Position numbers and translations under genes: made by a program. Below the pieces are notes generated by a model. That model ran no database searches, was not told the DNA's origin, and was given only the letters and a program-made list of their open reading frames with translations. Below, piece by piece: positions 26,832 through 35,507 of a stretch of DNA of 64,000 nucleotides. Source of the stretch: SAR324 cluster bacterium. GTDB taxonomy: Bacteria > SAR324 > NAC60-12. Where the stretch lies: contig JANQJU010000070.1 in the NCBI GenBank assembly GCA_028281495.1, positions 1-64,000 on the forward strand, in the 5' to 3' direction. Positions within the stretch are counted from its first letter, which is position 1, and each line of letters begins with the position of its first letter.

Positions 26832-28056
26832 AAAACCTTTCTAATCGACAACCCGTGTTTTGTGGATCTCGGTAGGCTTGGCTGACCGGAACGGTTTCCA
26901 GTACCTCATAAATATCCCAGGGTTCTTCATTTAAATGGGGTGGTTTGACTTTGACGATCAAGACATCATTCACTTGCTGGTGATTCCCTGAATAAACTTT
27001 GCCAGGATTGGCTAGGATATCGCGAAAACTGTGGCCTTCCAACGCTTCAATTACCTTTTCTGCTTCTTTACTATTAGCGCGTTCTACCGCTTTTAAGTAC
27101 TGCATTGTTGCGCTATAACTCACAGCATGCAAGAACGAAGGGGGGCGTTTGAAACGCTCGTTCCATTCAGTAATGAAACGTTTTGCCCCTGGATAGTTCA
27201 TATGGGTTTTCCAATACCAGGGAACTGTGCCGTAATCTCCCGCAAAAAACATCTGATTTTCCTTAATCGTTTCGTCATAAAATACCCCGTGTGCGACGAC
27301 TAATCCTTTTTCTTTCAAGCGAAACTCAGTGATTTGTTGAGTCGAGGTGATATGGTCCCGTGCAACGGTAATGTTTAGTAAGATATCGGGTTTCGCTTTC
27401 AACGCTTCCAAGAGAAACTGAGAAAAATCCGTTGTCCCTCTAGGAATCATGCTATTGCCGACATGCATGAATCCCAAAGGCGTTAATATGTTTAAAAAGT
27501 CTTCCAGCTGACGATGCCCCCAAGCGTAGTCATTTGTTAGAGTAAAAACCCTTTTTCCTATTTGATTTGCAGCCCAAGCGGCGGTGTTCGAAGCAAGTGC
27601 ATAGCTGTTAATACCCCATTTGAATGTGTAAGGATTGCATCGATTCCCGACCAATTGACTGGTAACGGCTGTGGTCACAAACAGCAATTTTTTATAAGCC
27701 AGTGCCTCCTTGCTAACCGCCAATGCAATGGAAGAAAACGGGGTGTCAAAAATCACATCCACCTGCTGCTGTCCATATAACTCCCTCGCCATTTCCACGG
27801 CTAAAGAAAGTTGACCGTGCATGTCACGAAACACAAGTTCAATGGGTTGTCCGTTCCACATCCCCCCGAAGTCACGAATCGCCATCTTGATGGCTTCCGC
27901 ATTATTTTTAACAATGTAACCAGCAGGGCCTTCAATCACACTGAGAACACCAATCTTCAATGTATCTTGAGACAAAATCAATGGAGGTTTCCCTAGATAA
28001 ATAACGATGGTGATTAGCCATATTAGGATCATTGATTGGAATTTCATTGTTCTCAT
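26821..28056 (-). CDS. LivK-type periplasmic binding protein, probable co-sensor of the adjacent kinase
   Basis: The ATG at 28056 has AAAGGGG five bases upstream and starts a signal peptide (ILIWLITIVIYLGKPPLILS). The mature part is a type I periplasmic binding protein of the branched-chain amino acid / amide family (LKIGVLSVIEGPAGYIVKNN, FRDMHGQLSLAVEMAREL, FTLTNDYAWGHRQ, PDILLNITVARDH). It overlaps the kinase gene downstream by 11 bases, and no transporter genes are present. By analogy with the TorT-TorS type of partnership, I infer that it binds a ligand and presents it to the kinase's periplasmic domain. The ligand is unknown. Confidence 0.85.
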   Translation of the reverse strand: MRTMKFQSMILIWLITIVIYLGKPPLILSQDTLKIGVLSVIEGPAGYIVKNNAEAIKMAIRDFGGMWNGQPIELVFRDMHGQLSLAVEMARELYGQQQVDVIFDTPFSSIALAVSKEALAYKKLLFVTTAVTSQLVGNRCNPYTFKWGINSYALASNTAAWAANQIGKRVFTLTNDYAWGHRQLEDFLNILTPLGFMHVGNSMIPRGTTDFSQFLLEALKAKPDILLNITVARDHITSTQQITEFRLKEKGLVVAHGVFYDETIKENQMFFAGDYGTVPWYWKTHMNYPGAKRFITEWNERFKRPPSFLHAVSYSATMQYLKAVERANSKEAEKVIEALEGHSFRDILANPGKVYSGNHQQVNDVLIVKVKPPHLNEEPWDIYEVLETVPVSQAYRDPQNTGCRLERFYEY

Positions 28057-28362
28057 AATGTCCCCTTTGCTGTTGGTCAATCCTTCAAAGCACCTAGTTT
28101 TGTGCTATCCATTCAAGCAACGTCCGGTCATCGCATTGTTTGAGAAAAATTGTCAATAGGGGGGAGCTTTAGTTTATCCCATTGGCTGGCATAGGTCCTG
28201 CTCTTCCGTATTTGTGGCGGTTTGACGCAAACGATGGATTGAATCTTCAAAGAACATGGAACAAACGGTATCTTGCAGTTAGCAACGAAGTTACTAACAT
28301 CAGGTATGTTTTCAACGTTGTAAATCAAAAGCTTAAATTAAAGTACACGTATCTCGGATCCT

Positions 28363-29343
28363 ATGGAGTGGAACGACTACTTCAAAAACTCGATTTTTCG
28401 GAAATCGCTCGTGATTTCATTGATTCTGCACGCCGGGTTGATTGGTGTGTTGTCTGCAATGGGACTCTATATTCCACCACCGGTGCCGAAGGTCATTCGT
28501 TTGTCGTTGGTGCGTTTGCCTCCTCCCCAGCAGGAAATTCCTATGGTATCTCCTTCGGAATTACCCCCACAAGGAAATCCCGATGGCAAAAGTTCGGATA
28601 AAGCGTTTCTGTCGAAACCCAAAGCCACACCGAAGGAAAAAAAAGCAAGCACTCAGAAATCTGTAGTCAAACCGAAACCCAAACCAACATCAAAGCCAAC
28701 GCCGAAACCCAAGCCTAAAGAAGCTGCCAAGCCCAAACCTAAAAAACCCGTCAATCCTTCTCCTAAGCCAGAGTCTGAATCAAAACCCAAACCGGTTGTG
28801 CAAAAAAACAAAGAAGCGGCTGCCCCCGTTCCGTCGACTCCTGAAGCTGCACACGAAGAGCCGGCGCTTAGTTTGGACGATATTCTTGATGCGACTTCAG
28901 ATTTTGAAGCCACGCCTACTCATGAAAACGTTCCTCAACAAGAACTTTCGAATGCTGCCAAATCGCTTTTGGAAGGCATAGACACAGTAGACGTGATCGA
29001 ATTTGGAACTGATGAGACGTCAACTTTAGGTGTTCCAGGCGGTACCCAAATCAGCCCCGAAGATGCTTCAATTTTTCATCAACATTTGAAATCCACTATC
29101 ACTCCGATATGGGGATTGCCTCCCCAGCTACGCGGGTTGAAACTTCAAGCCATGGTCCGGTTTCGAATCAAACGAAATGGAGAAATCGTTTCAGCCACAC
29201 TTGAAAAGCGATCCGAGAGTGATTTATTCAACAGTTCGATCCAAGCCCTACTCAAACATCTGAAATACCTCCCGGCTCTGCCCGATTCGTATCCAGATCA
29301 ACAATATGAATTGGGAGTTCGTTTCACACCGGGACAGTTCTAA
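28363..29343 (+). CDS. tolA: TolA/TonB-like energy-transducing protein
   Basis: 326 residues. A single N-terminal membrane anchor (KSLVISLILHAGLIGVLSAMG) has the SxxxH pattern typical of TonB/TolA. A long periplasmic spacer follows, rich in Pro and Lys (PKPKPTSKPTPKPKPKEAAK...). The C-terminal TonB/TolA domain (~235-326) reads FRIKRNGEIVSATLEKRSES and LKHLKYLPALPDSYP. Such proteins carry proton-motive energy from TolQR or ExbBD to the outer membrane. The gene directly upstream of tolB argues for TolA rather than TonB. TolQ and TolR are not in this window. The 28-bp gap before the tolB GTG shows a shared transcript. Confidence 0.75.
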   Translation: MEWNDYFKNSIFRKSLVISLILHAGLIGVLSAMGLYIPPPVPKVIRLSLVRLPPPQQEIPMVSPSELPPQGNPDGKSSDKAFLSKPKATPKEKKASTQKSVVKPKPKPTSKPTPKPKPKEAAKPKPKKPVNPSPKPESESKPKPVVQKNKEAAAPVPSTPEAAHEEPALSLDDILDATSDFEATPTHENVPQQELSNAAKSLLEGIDTVDVIEFGTDETSTLGVPGGTQISPEDASIFHQHLKSTITPIWGLPPQLRGLKLQAMVRFRIKRNGEIVSATLEKRSESDLFNSSIQALLKHLKYLPALPDSYPDQQYELGVRFTPGQF

Positions 29344-29371
29344 AGCAACACCAAGATTGAAGGAGTATAAA

Positions 29372-30670
29372 GTGAATAGGCAGCAACGGAAGTGGATATT
29401 TAGATTTTGGAGATTGCTATTGGCGGTCGGAATCTCAATCGAACTCAGTATTGGAATCCCCTGGGCACAGGAGATTCAGTATTTTGATATCGATAGCCCT
29501 CAGTTCAAACCAGTCGTCTTGGAAATCGATGCCCCCTCCAACAACATGGATGCAAGAGCATTTTTCGGAATCGTTCAACGGAATTTGAAGCAAAGCATTT
29601 TTTTAAAAAATAGCTTACGGCTGAAAGCGTACCTACCGAGCGAAAATAACGCCACGTCTCCGGATTTGACGTTTCGACTCAAACTCTCGGTGCCGGAAGA
29701 TGCTCCAGCCAAGATCCAGTACCGCTTACAAAATTTAGCCAACGATCAGGTGCTTATTGAAAGTCAGGTTTCTTTGGAATCATTGGACAACCTGAGACAA
29801 AGAGCCCTGAGATTGAGCGATCAAATTCTTAAGGAAACCCTTAACCTAACAGGACTCGCTCAGACGAGGATTGCTTATGTGCAATCCACTCTGGATTTTA
29901 AAAAGAATATCATGCTGATTGATTTCGATGGAGACGATGAGCAGCGGTTGTCTTACAATCTGTGGATCAACAGTTTGCCTTTATGGTCTTCGGATAACAA
30001 ATCATTGCTATATACAAGTTTCACTCACAATGAATCCAAAATTCATATCCAGCCAACACACCGTTTGAAGGCTCAGTCGTTGAGCTTTGAACAAGGTCAA
30101 AGCCTGAGCGGAAGCTGGGCGCCGGATAATCAAAGCATCCTGTTGACTTTAATGCAGGAAGGCAATTCCGATATCTACCTATATGAACTCGAAAACAAGA
30201 GATTACTCCAAATGACCCCCTGGAAAAGCTTGGAGACCTCCCCGGCTTGGTCTCCGGATGGCACCCGAATGGCTTTTGTTTCGGATCGCTTGCGCCATCA
30301 GTTCCCACAGATTTTTCTCTACGATTTTCGAACTCGAAAATTCGAGCGATTGACCGTGCAAGGGCCTTACAATTCGTCTCCGAAATGGTCACCGGATGGT
30401 CAGTGGTTGGCCTATGAGGGGAGGGTGAATGGAACCTTTCAAATCTTTAAAATCCACACAACGATTCGTAAACCTCAGCAGCTCACATTTGGCAATTATG
30501 ATTCGGAAAAACCGGATTGGTCCCCGAACGGCAGACAGCTGGTGTTTTCTTCCAAGCGTGAAGGCAACCCCAAGTTGTATTATATGCGAGCCGACGGTGG
30601 AAATATGGTCCGAGTCACGGATGCACCGGATTTCGTTTCGGAAACCGATCCATCATGGAGCAGGCCCTAA
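29372..30670 (+). CDS. tolB: TolB, periplasmic beta-propeller of the Tol-Pal system
   Basis: I choose the GTG at 29372, which has AAGGAG 6 bases upstream; the frame runs back to 29306 inside the previous gene. A signal peptide (WRLLLAVGISIELSIGIPWAQ) is followed by an N-terminal alpha/beta domain and a six-bladed WD40-like propeller with repeated W-S-P-D-G blocks (SPAWSPDGTRMAFVSDR, SPKWSPDGQWLAYEGR, KPDWSPNGRQLVFSSKREG, and SWAPDNQSILLTL). TolB couples TolA to Pal and helps outer-membrane constriction at division. The gene ends 1 base from the convergent binding-protein gene. Confidence 0.93.
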   Translation: MNRQQRKWIFRFWRLLLAVGISIELSIGIPWAQEIQYFDIDSPQFKPVVLEIDAPSNNMDARAFFGIVQRNLKQSIFLKNSLRLKAYLPSENNATSPDLTFRLKLSVPEDAPAKIQYRLQNLANDQVLIESQVSLESLDNLRQRALRLSDQILKETLNLTGLAQTRIAYVQSTLDFKKNIMLIDFDGDDEQRLSYNLWINSLPLWSSDNKSLLYTSFTHNESKIHIQPTHRLKAQSLSFEQGQSLSGSWAPDNQSILLTLMQEGNSDIYLYELENKRLLQMTPWKSLETSPAWSPDGTRMAFVSDRLRHQFPQIFLYDFRTRKFERLTVQGPYNSSPKWSPDGQWLAYEGRVNGTFQIFKIHTTIRKPQQLTFGNYDSEKPDWSPNGRQLVFSSKREGNPKLYYMRADGGNMVRVTDAPDFVSETDPSWSRP

Positions 30671-30671
30671 T

Positions 30672-31883
30672 TTATTTCGAAAAAACATCCTTCCTTGCTT
30701 GCTCCAGCTTTTCAGTGACTTCCTTCAGATTTCCGGTGCTGAGAAAGTCAGCTAATATCGGAACCGCTCTTTTGTCAAATTCTGGCAAGGTGTCGCGGTC
30801 AAAATATTGAGCCACGCCTTTAGCCTGATTGAGTAATTTTGCTCCCGACTGGATGAAGCGATCTTGCCCCACCGTTCCCTCCTTATGAGGAGGCAAATAC
30901 CCGAGACCTTGATTGAGCTGAGACTGGATCTCGGCTCGTGATAAAAATTTGATAAAGGCCTCGGCGTTCTTTCGGTTTTTCGTGTTCTTCGGAATCATAA
31001 ACACATCCATCGGGGCCTCTTCATACAGAGGAATGTCTCGAATTTTAGGAAACGGCATGAACTCTATATCTTGTATCAGCTTTTCAGAAAATCGATTGGT
31101 TACGAAATTTCCGATCAAGAAAAAACCGATTTGTTCTCGATACAACTGGGGCAACACTTCATCCCAGGTAAGCAATTTGGCCGAATCGTTAAAGAACCGC
31201 TGATCGATCAGTTTTTTCCATTCCTGCAAGACTTCCTGAACGCGCGGATCGTGGAAAGAAACTTCACCTCTTAGAACTTGTTGATGAAAGGTCAGTCCGT
31301 TCATGCGTAGATTGATGTAGTCAAACCAAGCTGCGGCAGGCCAATTGTTTTTGGTGCCAATACCAATGGGGGTGATTCCCGCTTTTAGCAACCGTTGTCC
31401 TAGAGAAACAAACGCTTCCCACGTGGTTGGCACTCCCCCATGCTTTTCGATGAGCGACTTTTTATAAAAGATGCCCCAATGGTAATAGGAAAACGGTAGG
31501 GCATAAACTTCCCCATCGTACATCACACCGCTTTTCACGTGCGAAAGGTGCTGGTCCAGATTTTCTTCATTCCAGAGGTCGGTGATGGGGTGAATGACCC
31601 CTTGTTTTGCATAAGCAAACAATCGCTGCGAGGCTTGCCAATACAACACATCAGGATGGTTATTTTCTTCCGAAAGCCATCGATTCAATGCCTTTTTGTA
31701 GTCTGCATCGGACTTAGCGATAGTCCTTATTCGAATACCGGTTTCTTCGGTAAAAATTTCAAAGATATGATTGTAAGCACTCCGTTGTTTAGGTGCCATC
31801 AGAACACCGACCCGAATTTCGGATGCAGCCAATGGCACTATCCCGAATTCGAAGATCAGCAGTAAACATAAAATAATTCTCAT
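30672..31883 (-). CDS. Sugar-type extracellular solute-binding protein (family 1)
   Basis: The ATG at 31883 is preceded by GAGGAGGGCA and begins a signal peptide (MRIILCLLLIFEFGIVPLAA). The mature protein resembles family 1 (MalE/UgpB-like) binding proteins: IRVGVLMAPKQRSAYNHIFE, YWQASQRLFAYAKQGVIHPI, YALPFSYYHWGIFYKKSLIEKHG, GIGTKNNWPAAAWFDY, GFFLIGNFV and the late FIKFLSRAEIQSQLNQGLGYLP block. No permease or ATPase gene accompanies it. It is divergent from an AraC-family regulator at 32069, so the two are likely functionally linked. The ligand is probably a sugar or sugar derivative (inference). Confidence 0.87.
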   Translation of the reverse strand: MRIILCLLLIFEFGIVPLAASEIRVGVLMAPKQRSAYNHIFEIFTEETGIRIRTIAKSDADYKKALNRWLSEENNHPDVLYWQASQRLFAYAKQGVIHPITDLWNEENLDQHLSHVKSGVMYDGEVYALPFSYYHWGIFYKKSLIEKHGGVPTTWEAFVSLGQRLLKAGITPIGIGTKNNWPAAAWFDYINLRMNGLTFHQQVLRGEVSFHDPRVQEVLQEWKKLIDQRFFNDSAKLLTWDEVLPQLYREQIGFFLIGNFVTNRFSEKLIQDIEFMPFPKIRDIPLYEEAPMDVFMIPKNTKNRKNAEAFIKFLSRAEIQSQLNQGLGYLPPHKEGTVGQDRFIQSGAKLLNQAKGVAQYFDRDTLPEFDKRAVPILADFLSTGNLKEVTEKLEQARKDVFSK

Positions 31884-32068
31884 TGCCCTCCTCAGTTTTT
31901 TGTAAAATATTGAATTCCCCTCAAATAAGATATTCTTCACACAGGCATGACGCTACTTGCCTCTGCAACAAACGGGAATTATACTCATTTAGCTTTTGAG
32001 AAAACTTCCGTTTTTGTGCAGAAAGATTCCGGAATTCTAAGATTTTTTGTTCCTAGTGATAGCAAACC

Positions 32069-32968
32069 ATGACCTCACATTCGTTCTCTCACACGTCGGT
32101 TACTGTTTTAGATCACATCGTGGATTTGGAGAGAGAAGCCCTGCTCCACAATTTTTTGATTGAGCGCCATCCTCCAGAAATCATGCGGCAGCCGCATTGG
32201 CACAGCCAGGTGGAGATTAATTTTCTAAAAGACTGTCAGGTGACTTACCGTCGAGCGGGAGAACACATGTCACTTAAGGCGGGGCAAATGGGAATTTTTT
32301 GGGCCATGATCCCTCATCAGGTTGTGGATATTCAGGGGGTGGGAAATATTTTGGCCATCTCGGTTCCGCTTCATGACTTTCTGCAATGGTTGCTTCCCAA
32401 CGATTTCAAATATGCGATTCTGCAAGGAGCATTGCTATTTGTACCCGAACCGGTACCGACCGATGTGCCAATTTTTGAAAGGTGGTTTCATGAGTGCCAG
32501 CGGGGAGATTTGGCATTGATATCGCTAGTGTGTGAAGAAATCCGTTCCCGAGTGAAACGCATGGCCTTGACCGGATGGTCGAGTCATTCGCCCCAGGTTT
32601 CTAGGAAAAGATATAAGAAGCATAAGCCCGCCCTGGAAACACAGCATGTTGAGAAAGGGTTGCGATTCATTGCACATAATTATGCGGATCGAATCACTGT
32701 CCAAGACATCGCAAACTACGTTGGGATTCATCCCAATTATTTGATGAATCTCTTTCGCAAAGTGATCGGGATGTCGGTGATGCAGTACGTGACCCGGCAC
32801 CGGCTGAGTCAGGCCCAAGTCCAATTGATGGATACCAATCTCACAATATTGACGATTGCTATGAACACCGGATTTGGGTCGCAAAGCCGTTTTTACGAAG
32901 CCTTTCGAGAGCACTTTGGAGGGATGAGCCCGGGTGCTTTTCGAAAGCAATTCCATCCCTCTGCATAA
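32069..32968 (+). CDS. AraC-family transcriptional regulator with cupin-like N-terminal domain
   Basis: 299 residues. The N-terminal ~170 residues contain a cupin-like ligand pocket (HWHSQVEINFL, GEHMSLKAGQMGIFWAMIPHQV). The C-terminal ~100 residues are the double helix-turn-helix of AraC regulators (VQDIANYVGIHPNYLMNLFRKVIGMSVMQYVTRHRLSQAQ and the conserved NTGFGSQSRFYEAFREHFG). Cytoplasmic DNA-binding protein. Divergent arrangement with the sugar-type binding protein gene across ~185 bp suggests it controls that gene and itself. A carbohydrate effector is likely but unproven. Confidence 0.9.
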   Translation: MTSHSFSHTSVTVLDHIVDLEREALLHNFLIERHPPEIMRQPHWHSQVEINFLKDCQVTYRRAGEHMSLKAGQMGIFWAMIPHQVVDIQGVGNILAISVPLHDFLQWLLPNDFKYAILQGALLFVPEPVPTDVPIFERWFHECQRGDLALISLVCEEIRSRVKRMALTGWSSHSPQVSRKRYKKHKPALETQHVEKGLRFIAHNYADRITVQDIANYVGIHPNYLMNLFRKVIGMSVMQYVTRHRLSQAQVQLMDTNLTILTIAMNTGFGSQSRFYEAFREHFGGMSPGAFRKQFHPSA

Positions 32969-32974
32969 CTGAAA

Positions 32975-33838
32975 TTGAACAGGTTAGAGCTTCAAGTTAT
33001 GGATCTCCTTAATAGGGTCATGAAAATGATAAGTCGTCGGGTTGGAATTGGAATCCTCTCAGTTTTTTGCTTTTGCATCGGAGTAATCTCGCTCCCCGCA
33101 AAAGCGATTGCCGACTCAGTGATGCTTGCCGATGCAACTTTGGACGGAAAAATTTTAGAATTTCATTGGCCTGCCGAACAACACGGTGCCCGGTATACGA
33201 TTTCTTGGGGATCCCGTGAGCAGTATCATCAAGTCATACGGCTCGCGCAAGGGGGGGTCAATCGAGTCGATCTTAGGTCTCACCCGCATTGGGAAGGTCA
33301 AGTCTCAGGTGTCATTTTAGATATCAAACCCATTTCGTATCGACTGGTCGAACCCAATTGGAGAGACGAGTTCGGCATCTTCATGAGTCCAGAAATTCTA
33401 AGTTCGCAGACCAGTAATTTTTTGTGGGGACACACCTTCCTTAAACTCCCCACAGTGTTTTGGATTGGACTGGCTGCCGTGGGAGTCCTGTTTATTCTCA
33501 GGTTTGTGTTTCGCCGATCATGGCAAACTGCTTTTTTCATTTCACTGGTCCTTGCCTTCAGCATGACAGACATCCGTTCCATGTATGATCATTTTCAGGC
33601 CACTCAAACCCGGAGCCTCGATCAAAAGGCGGTGGACTATGTCAAACAAGCCACCCAGCTATTTGGCCCCCAAATCGGGGATCGCTCATGGAGCCTGGAT
33701 GGTGTGATCATCCCTTATAATTTCCTATTGAAGTACCACTTGGCGGAATATCAACAGTTTCCTGATTCCAAAGCTTCCCAAGCCGATGTTGTGATTCGTC
33801 AACATCCCAACCGGGAATTGTATATTCAAACTCGGTAG
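32975..33838 (+). CDS. Hypothetical exported/membrane protein
   Basis: The frame opens at 32975; an inner ATG at 33020 (MKMISRRVGIGILSVF...) gives a better signal peptide ending near AKAIA, so the true start may be there. An extracytoplasmic ~120-residue beta-type domain (ILEFHWPAEQHGARYTISWG) is followed by two or three membrane segments (TVFWIGLAAVGVLFILRFVF and TAFFISLVLAFS). A soluble C-terminal tail ends ADVVIRQHPNRELYIQTR. I do not recognise the family. It sits 6 bases before a GT-C-like membrane protein gene and is probably co-transcribed, suggesting a role in surface glycan assembly (inference). Confidence 0.55.
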   Translation: MNRLELQVMDLLNRVMKMISRRVGIGILSVFCFCIGVISLPAKAIADSVMLADATLDGKILEFHWPAEQHGARYTISWGSREQYHQVIRLAQGGVNRVDLRSHPHWEGQVSGVILDIKPISYRLVEPNWRDEFGIFMSPEILSSQTSNFLWGHTFLKLPTVFWIGLAAVGVLFILRFVFRRSWQTAFFISLVLAFSMTDIRSMYDHFQATQTRSLDQKAVDYVKQATQLFGPQIGDRSWSLDGVIIPYNFLLKYHLAEYQQFPDSKASQADVVIRQHPNRELYIQTR

Positions 33839-33844
33839 TGCTTC

Positions 33845-35236
33845 ATGCTGATCACCTTAATCACTTCAAGCCTTCATCTATTTCTAAATATTTTATGTGG
33901 TTTTGCCGTCCTCAACGGAGTTCATTGGGATCGCAATGCAGAACCTCGATCTTTCACGGAAACCTGTGTTGCCGCCTTATTGGTGGGAATGCTGATCGAA
34001 ACTTTAGGAACTTTTGTGGGCATGTTGCTAGGGTTTCCTCACACCTCGATGGCTCTTTCAATCTGGATTATTGGGCTGGGACTCTTTATCGGACGTGTCC
34101 GAGTCATTCGGAATCGAACGAGGTTCCCTCGGTTATGCCGAGTGCACTGGTTCGAGTGGGGACTTGGATTGTTCATCATCGAAAAAGTCGGGTTTGGCCT
34201 GTGGCAATTGATCGAACGAGGCCTGCTTTACGAAGACGGTTACCTGCATTGGGCACGTATTGGACGTCTTCTCTATAGCGGCATCAATTGGTCGCTTGAT
34301 CCGACAAGCGATCATTTTTTAGGAGATCCGAATGGAAAAATTTACTACCCGTTGCATATTCCAATTTGGCGAGCCAACGCAGCTTTGTTGAATTCTCAAT
34401 GGAATGACTTATTGGCAGGGTTTGATTCTATTGTTTATTTCTTATTGATAGTCGCTAGTGTTTGGCTGATGGTGTTTCGCTTTTCAAGTAATCGAAGATT
34501 GGCAGCGATTGCCTCATTGGCAGTGGTTACCTACCCACTCATCGGCTGGCATATGGGGGCAGGGTTTGCCGATTTACCCGTTGCTAGCTACGGGATCGCC
34601 GCTGTTGCTGCATTGCTCCGACGTGAATGGATTCTCGCTGGATTTTTAATCATTGGAACGGCTTGGACCAAAAACGATGGACTGGCCTTATTCATTCCCG
34701 CTCTGTTGGCAGGATTGGCGGTGCAGCAGGTGTTGGTAGGAACACGTCGAACAGACTGGGGGATACGCATTCGTGCCTTTGGTGGAATGATTGGAGGCAT
34801 GCTGCCTTTGTTGCCTTGGTTGTGGATGCGGACTCATTATGAGCTGCGCCTCACTCCAAGTTCCTTTCAGACATTTCAACTGTACCCTGAGGCTTTTCCT
34901 ATGATTTTTCGAGATATGTATTGGGGGACGGAAGCCAGTTGGCATTGGTGGACGATGAGCTTTCTGGTCGTTTTTCCACTGGTTCGATTTTGGAAGGATT
35001 CCGATGGACGCACACTGCTTACTATTTTCTTCGCGTTGCTGGTGGGAGTTGTGACAATTTTTAGTGGCACCGATCTCTTTGTATTTTTAGAAAACAAAGC
35101 AACTTTTCAGCGAAGCTTGCTTCAGATTGTTCCCATCGGCATTGTGTGTGCGGCTTACGGTGGGTGGCTCATGCTGGGTGCTAGGTCTCGATTGGGTCCA
35201 ATCGAGTCTTCGACCAAAAGAGGCGGCATTTCTTGA
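33845..35236 (+). CDS. Polytopic GT-C-like (family 39-like) glycosyltransferase
   Basis: 463 residues with about ten hydrophobic segments. The first extracytoplasmic loop carries an acidic motif followed by His (LLYEDGYLHWARIGRLLYSG), as in lipid-sugar-dependent GT-C enzymes, where the acidic residues serve catalysis. Later blocks include GWHMGAGFADLPVASYG and TAWTKNDGLALFIPALLAG. Family assignment is by topology and motif, not by close match. It likely transfers a sugar from a polyprenyl-phosphate carrier on the periplasmic face. It is co-directional with the 32975 gene; downstream are 23-bp tandem repeats. Confidence 0.6.
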   Translation: MLITLITSSLHLFLNILCGFAVLNGVHWDRNAEPRSFTETCVAALLVGMLIETLGTFVGMLLGFPHTSMALSIWIIGLGLFIGRVRVIRNRTRFPRLCRVHWFEWGLGLFIIEKVGFGLWQLIERGLLYEDGYLHWARIGRLLYSGINWSLDPTSDHFLGDPNGKIYYPLHIPIWRANAALLNSQWNDLLAGFDSIVYFLLIVASVWLMVFRFSSNRRLAAIASLAVVTYPLIGWHMGAGFADLPVASYGIAAVAALLRREWILAGFLIIGTAWTKNDGLALFIPALLAGLAVQQVLVGTRRTDWGIRIRAFGGMIGGMLPLLPWLWMRTHYELRLTPSSFQTFQLYPEAFPMIFRDMYWGTEASWHWWTMSFLVVFPLVRFWKDSDGRTLLTIFFALLVGVVTIFSGTDLFVFLENKATFQRSLLQIVPIGIVCAAYGGWLMLGARSRLGPIESSTKRGGIS

Positions 35237-35345
35237 AAACGATCTCATGAGGGCAGAAAAACAAGATTGCTCGATTCATTTCAGCTTTTTTTTAATGTCG
35301 TTTCTGGCAAAGTTGGCGCATTGTTTTCTGTAGTGTTGATGGCAG

Positions 35346-35450
35346 CCCGTTTGATGACAGGACGTGAACCCGTTTGATAGTAGGGCGTGAACCCGTTTGA
35401 TAGTAGGGCGTGAACCTGTTTACGGATAGGGTGTGAACCCGTGTGACGGC
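35346..35450 (+). repeat. 23-bp tandem repeat, four copies plus a partial fifth
   Basis: Units start at 35346, 35369, 35392 and 35415, with a partial copy from 35438. The core is CCCGTTTGATAGTAGGGCG followed by TGAA. Units two and three are identical; the first and fourth have diverged. The array sits between the GT-C-like gene and the CpoB-like lipoprotein gene. Confidence 0.9.
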
Positions 35451-35507
35451 AAGTGGTTGTTGATTCAGAAAAATTTCAATTCATAAACAATTAAAGGAAA
35501 TAGGCCT

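Noticed and set aside
28182-28601. 139-codon frame overlapping the tolA start
   Set aside because: It is in another frame over a gene with a clear TolA/TonB product and shows no domain.
33838-34278. 146-codon frame inside the GT-C-like gene
   Set aside because: It is a shadow frame; the 463-residue frame has regular membrane segments and a plausible motif.
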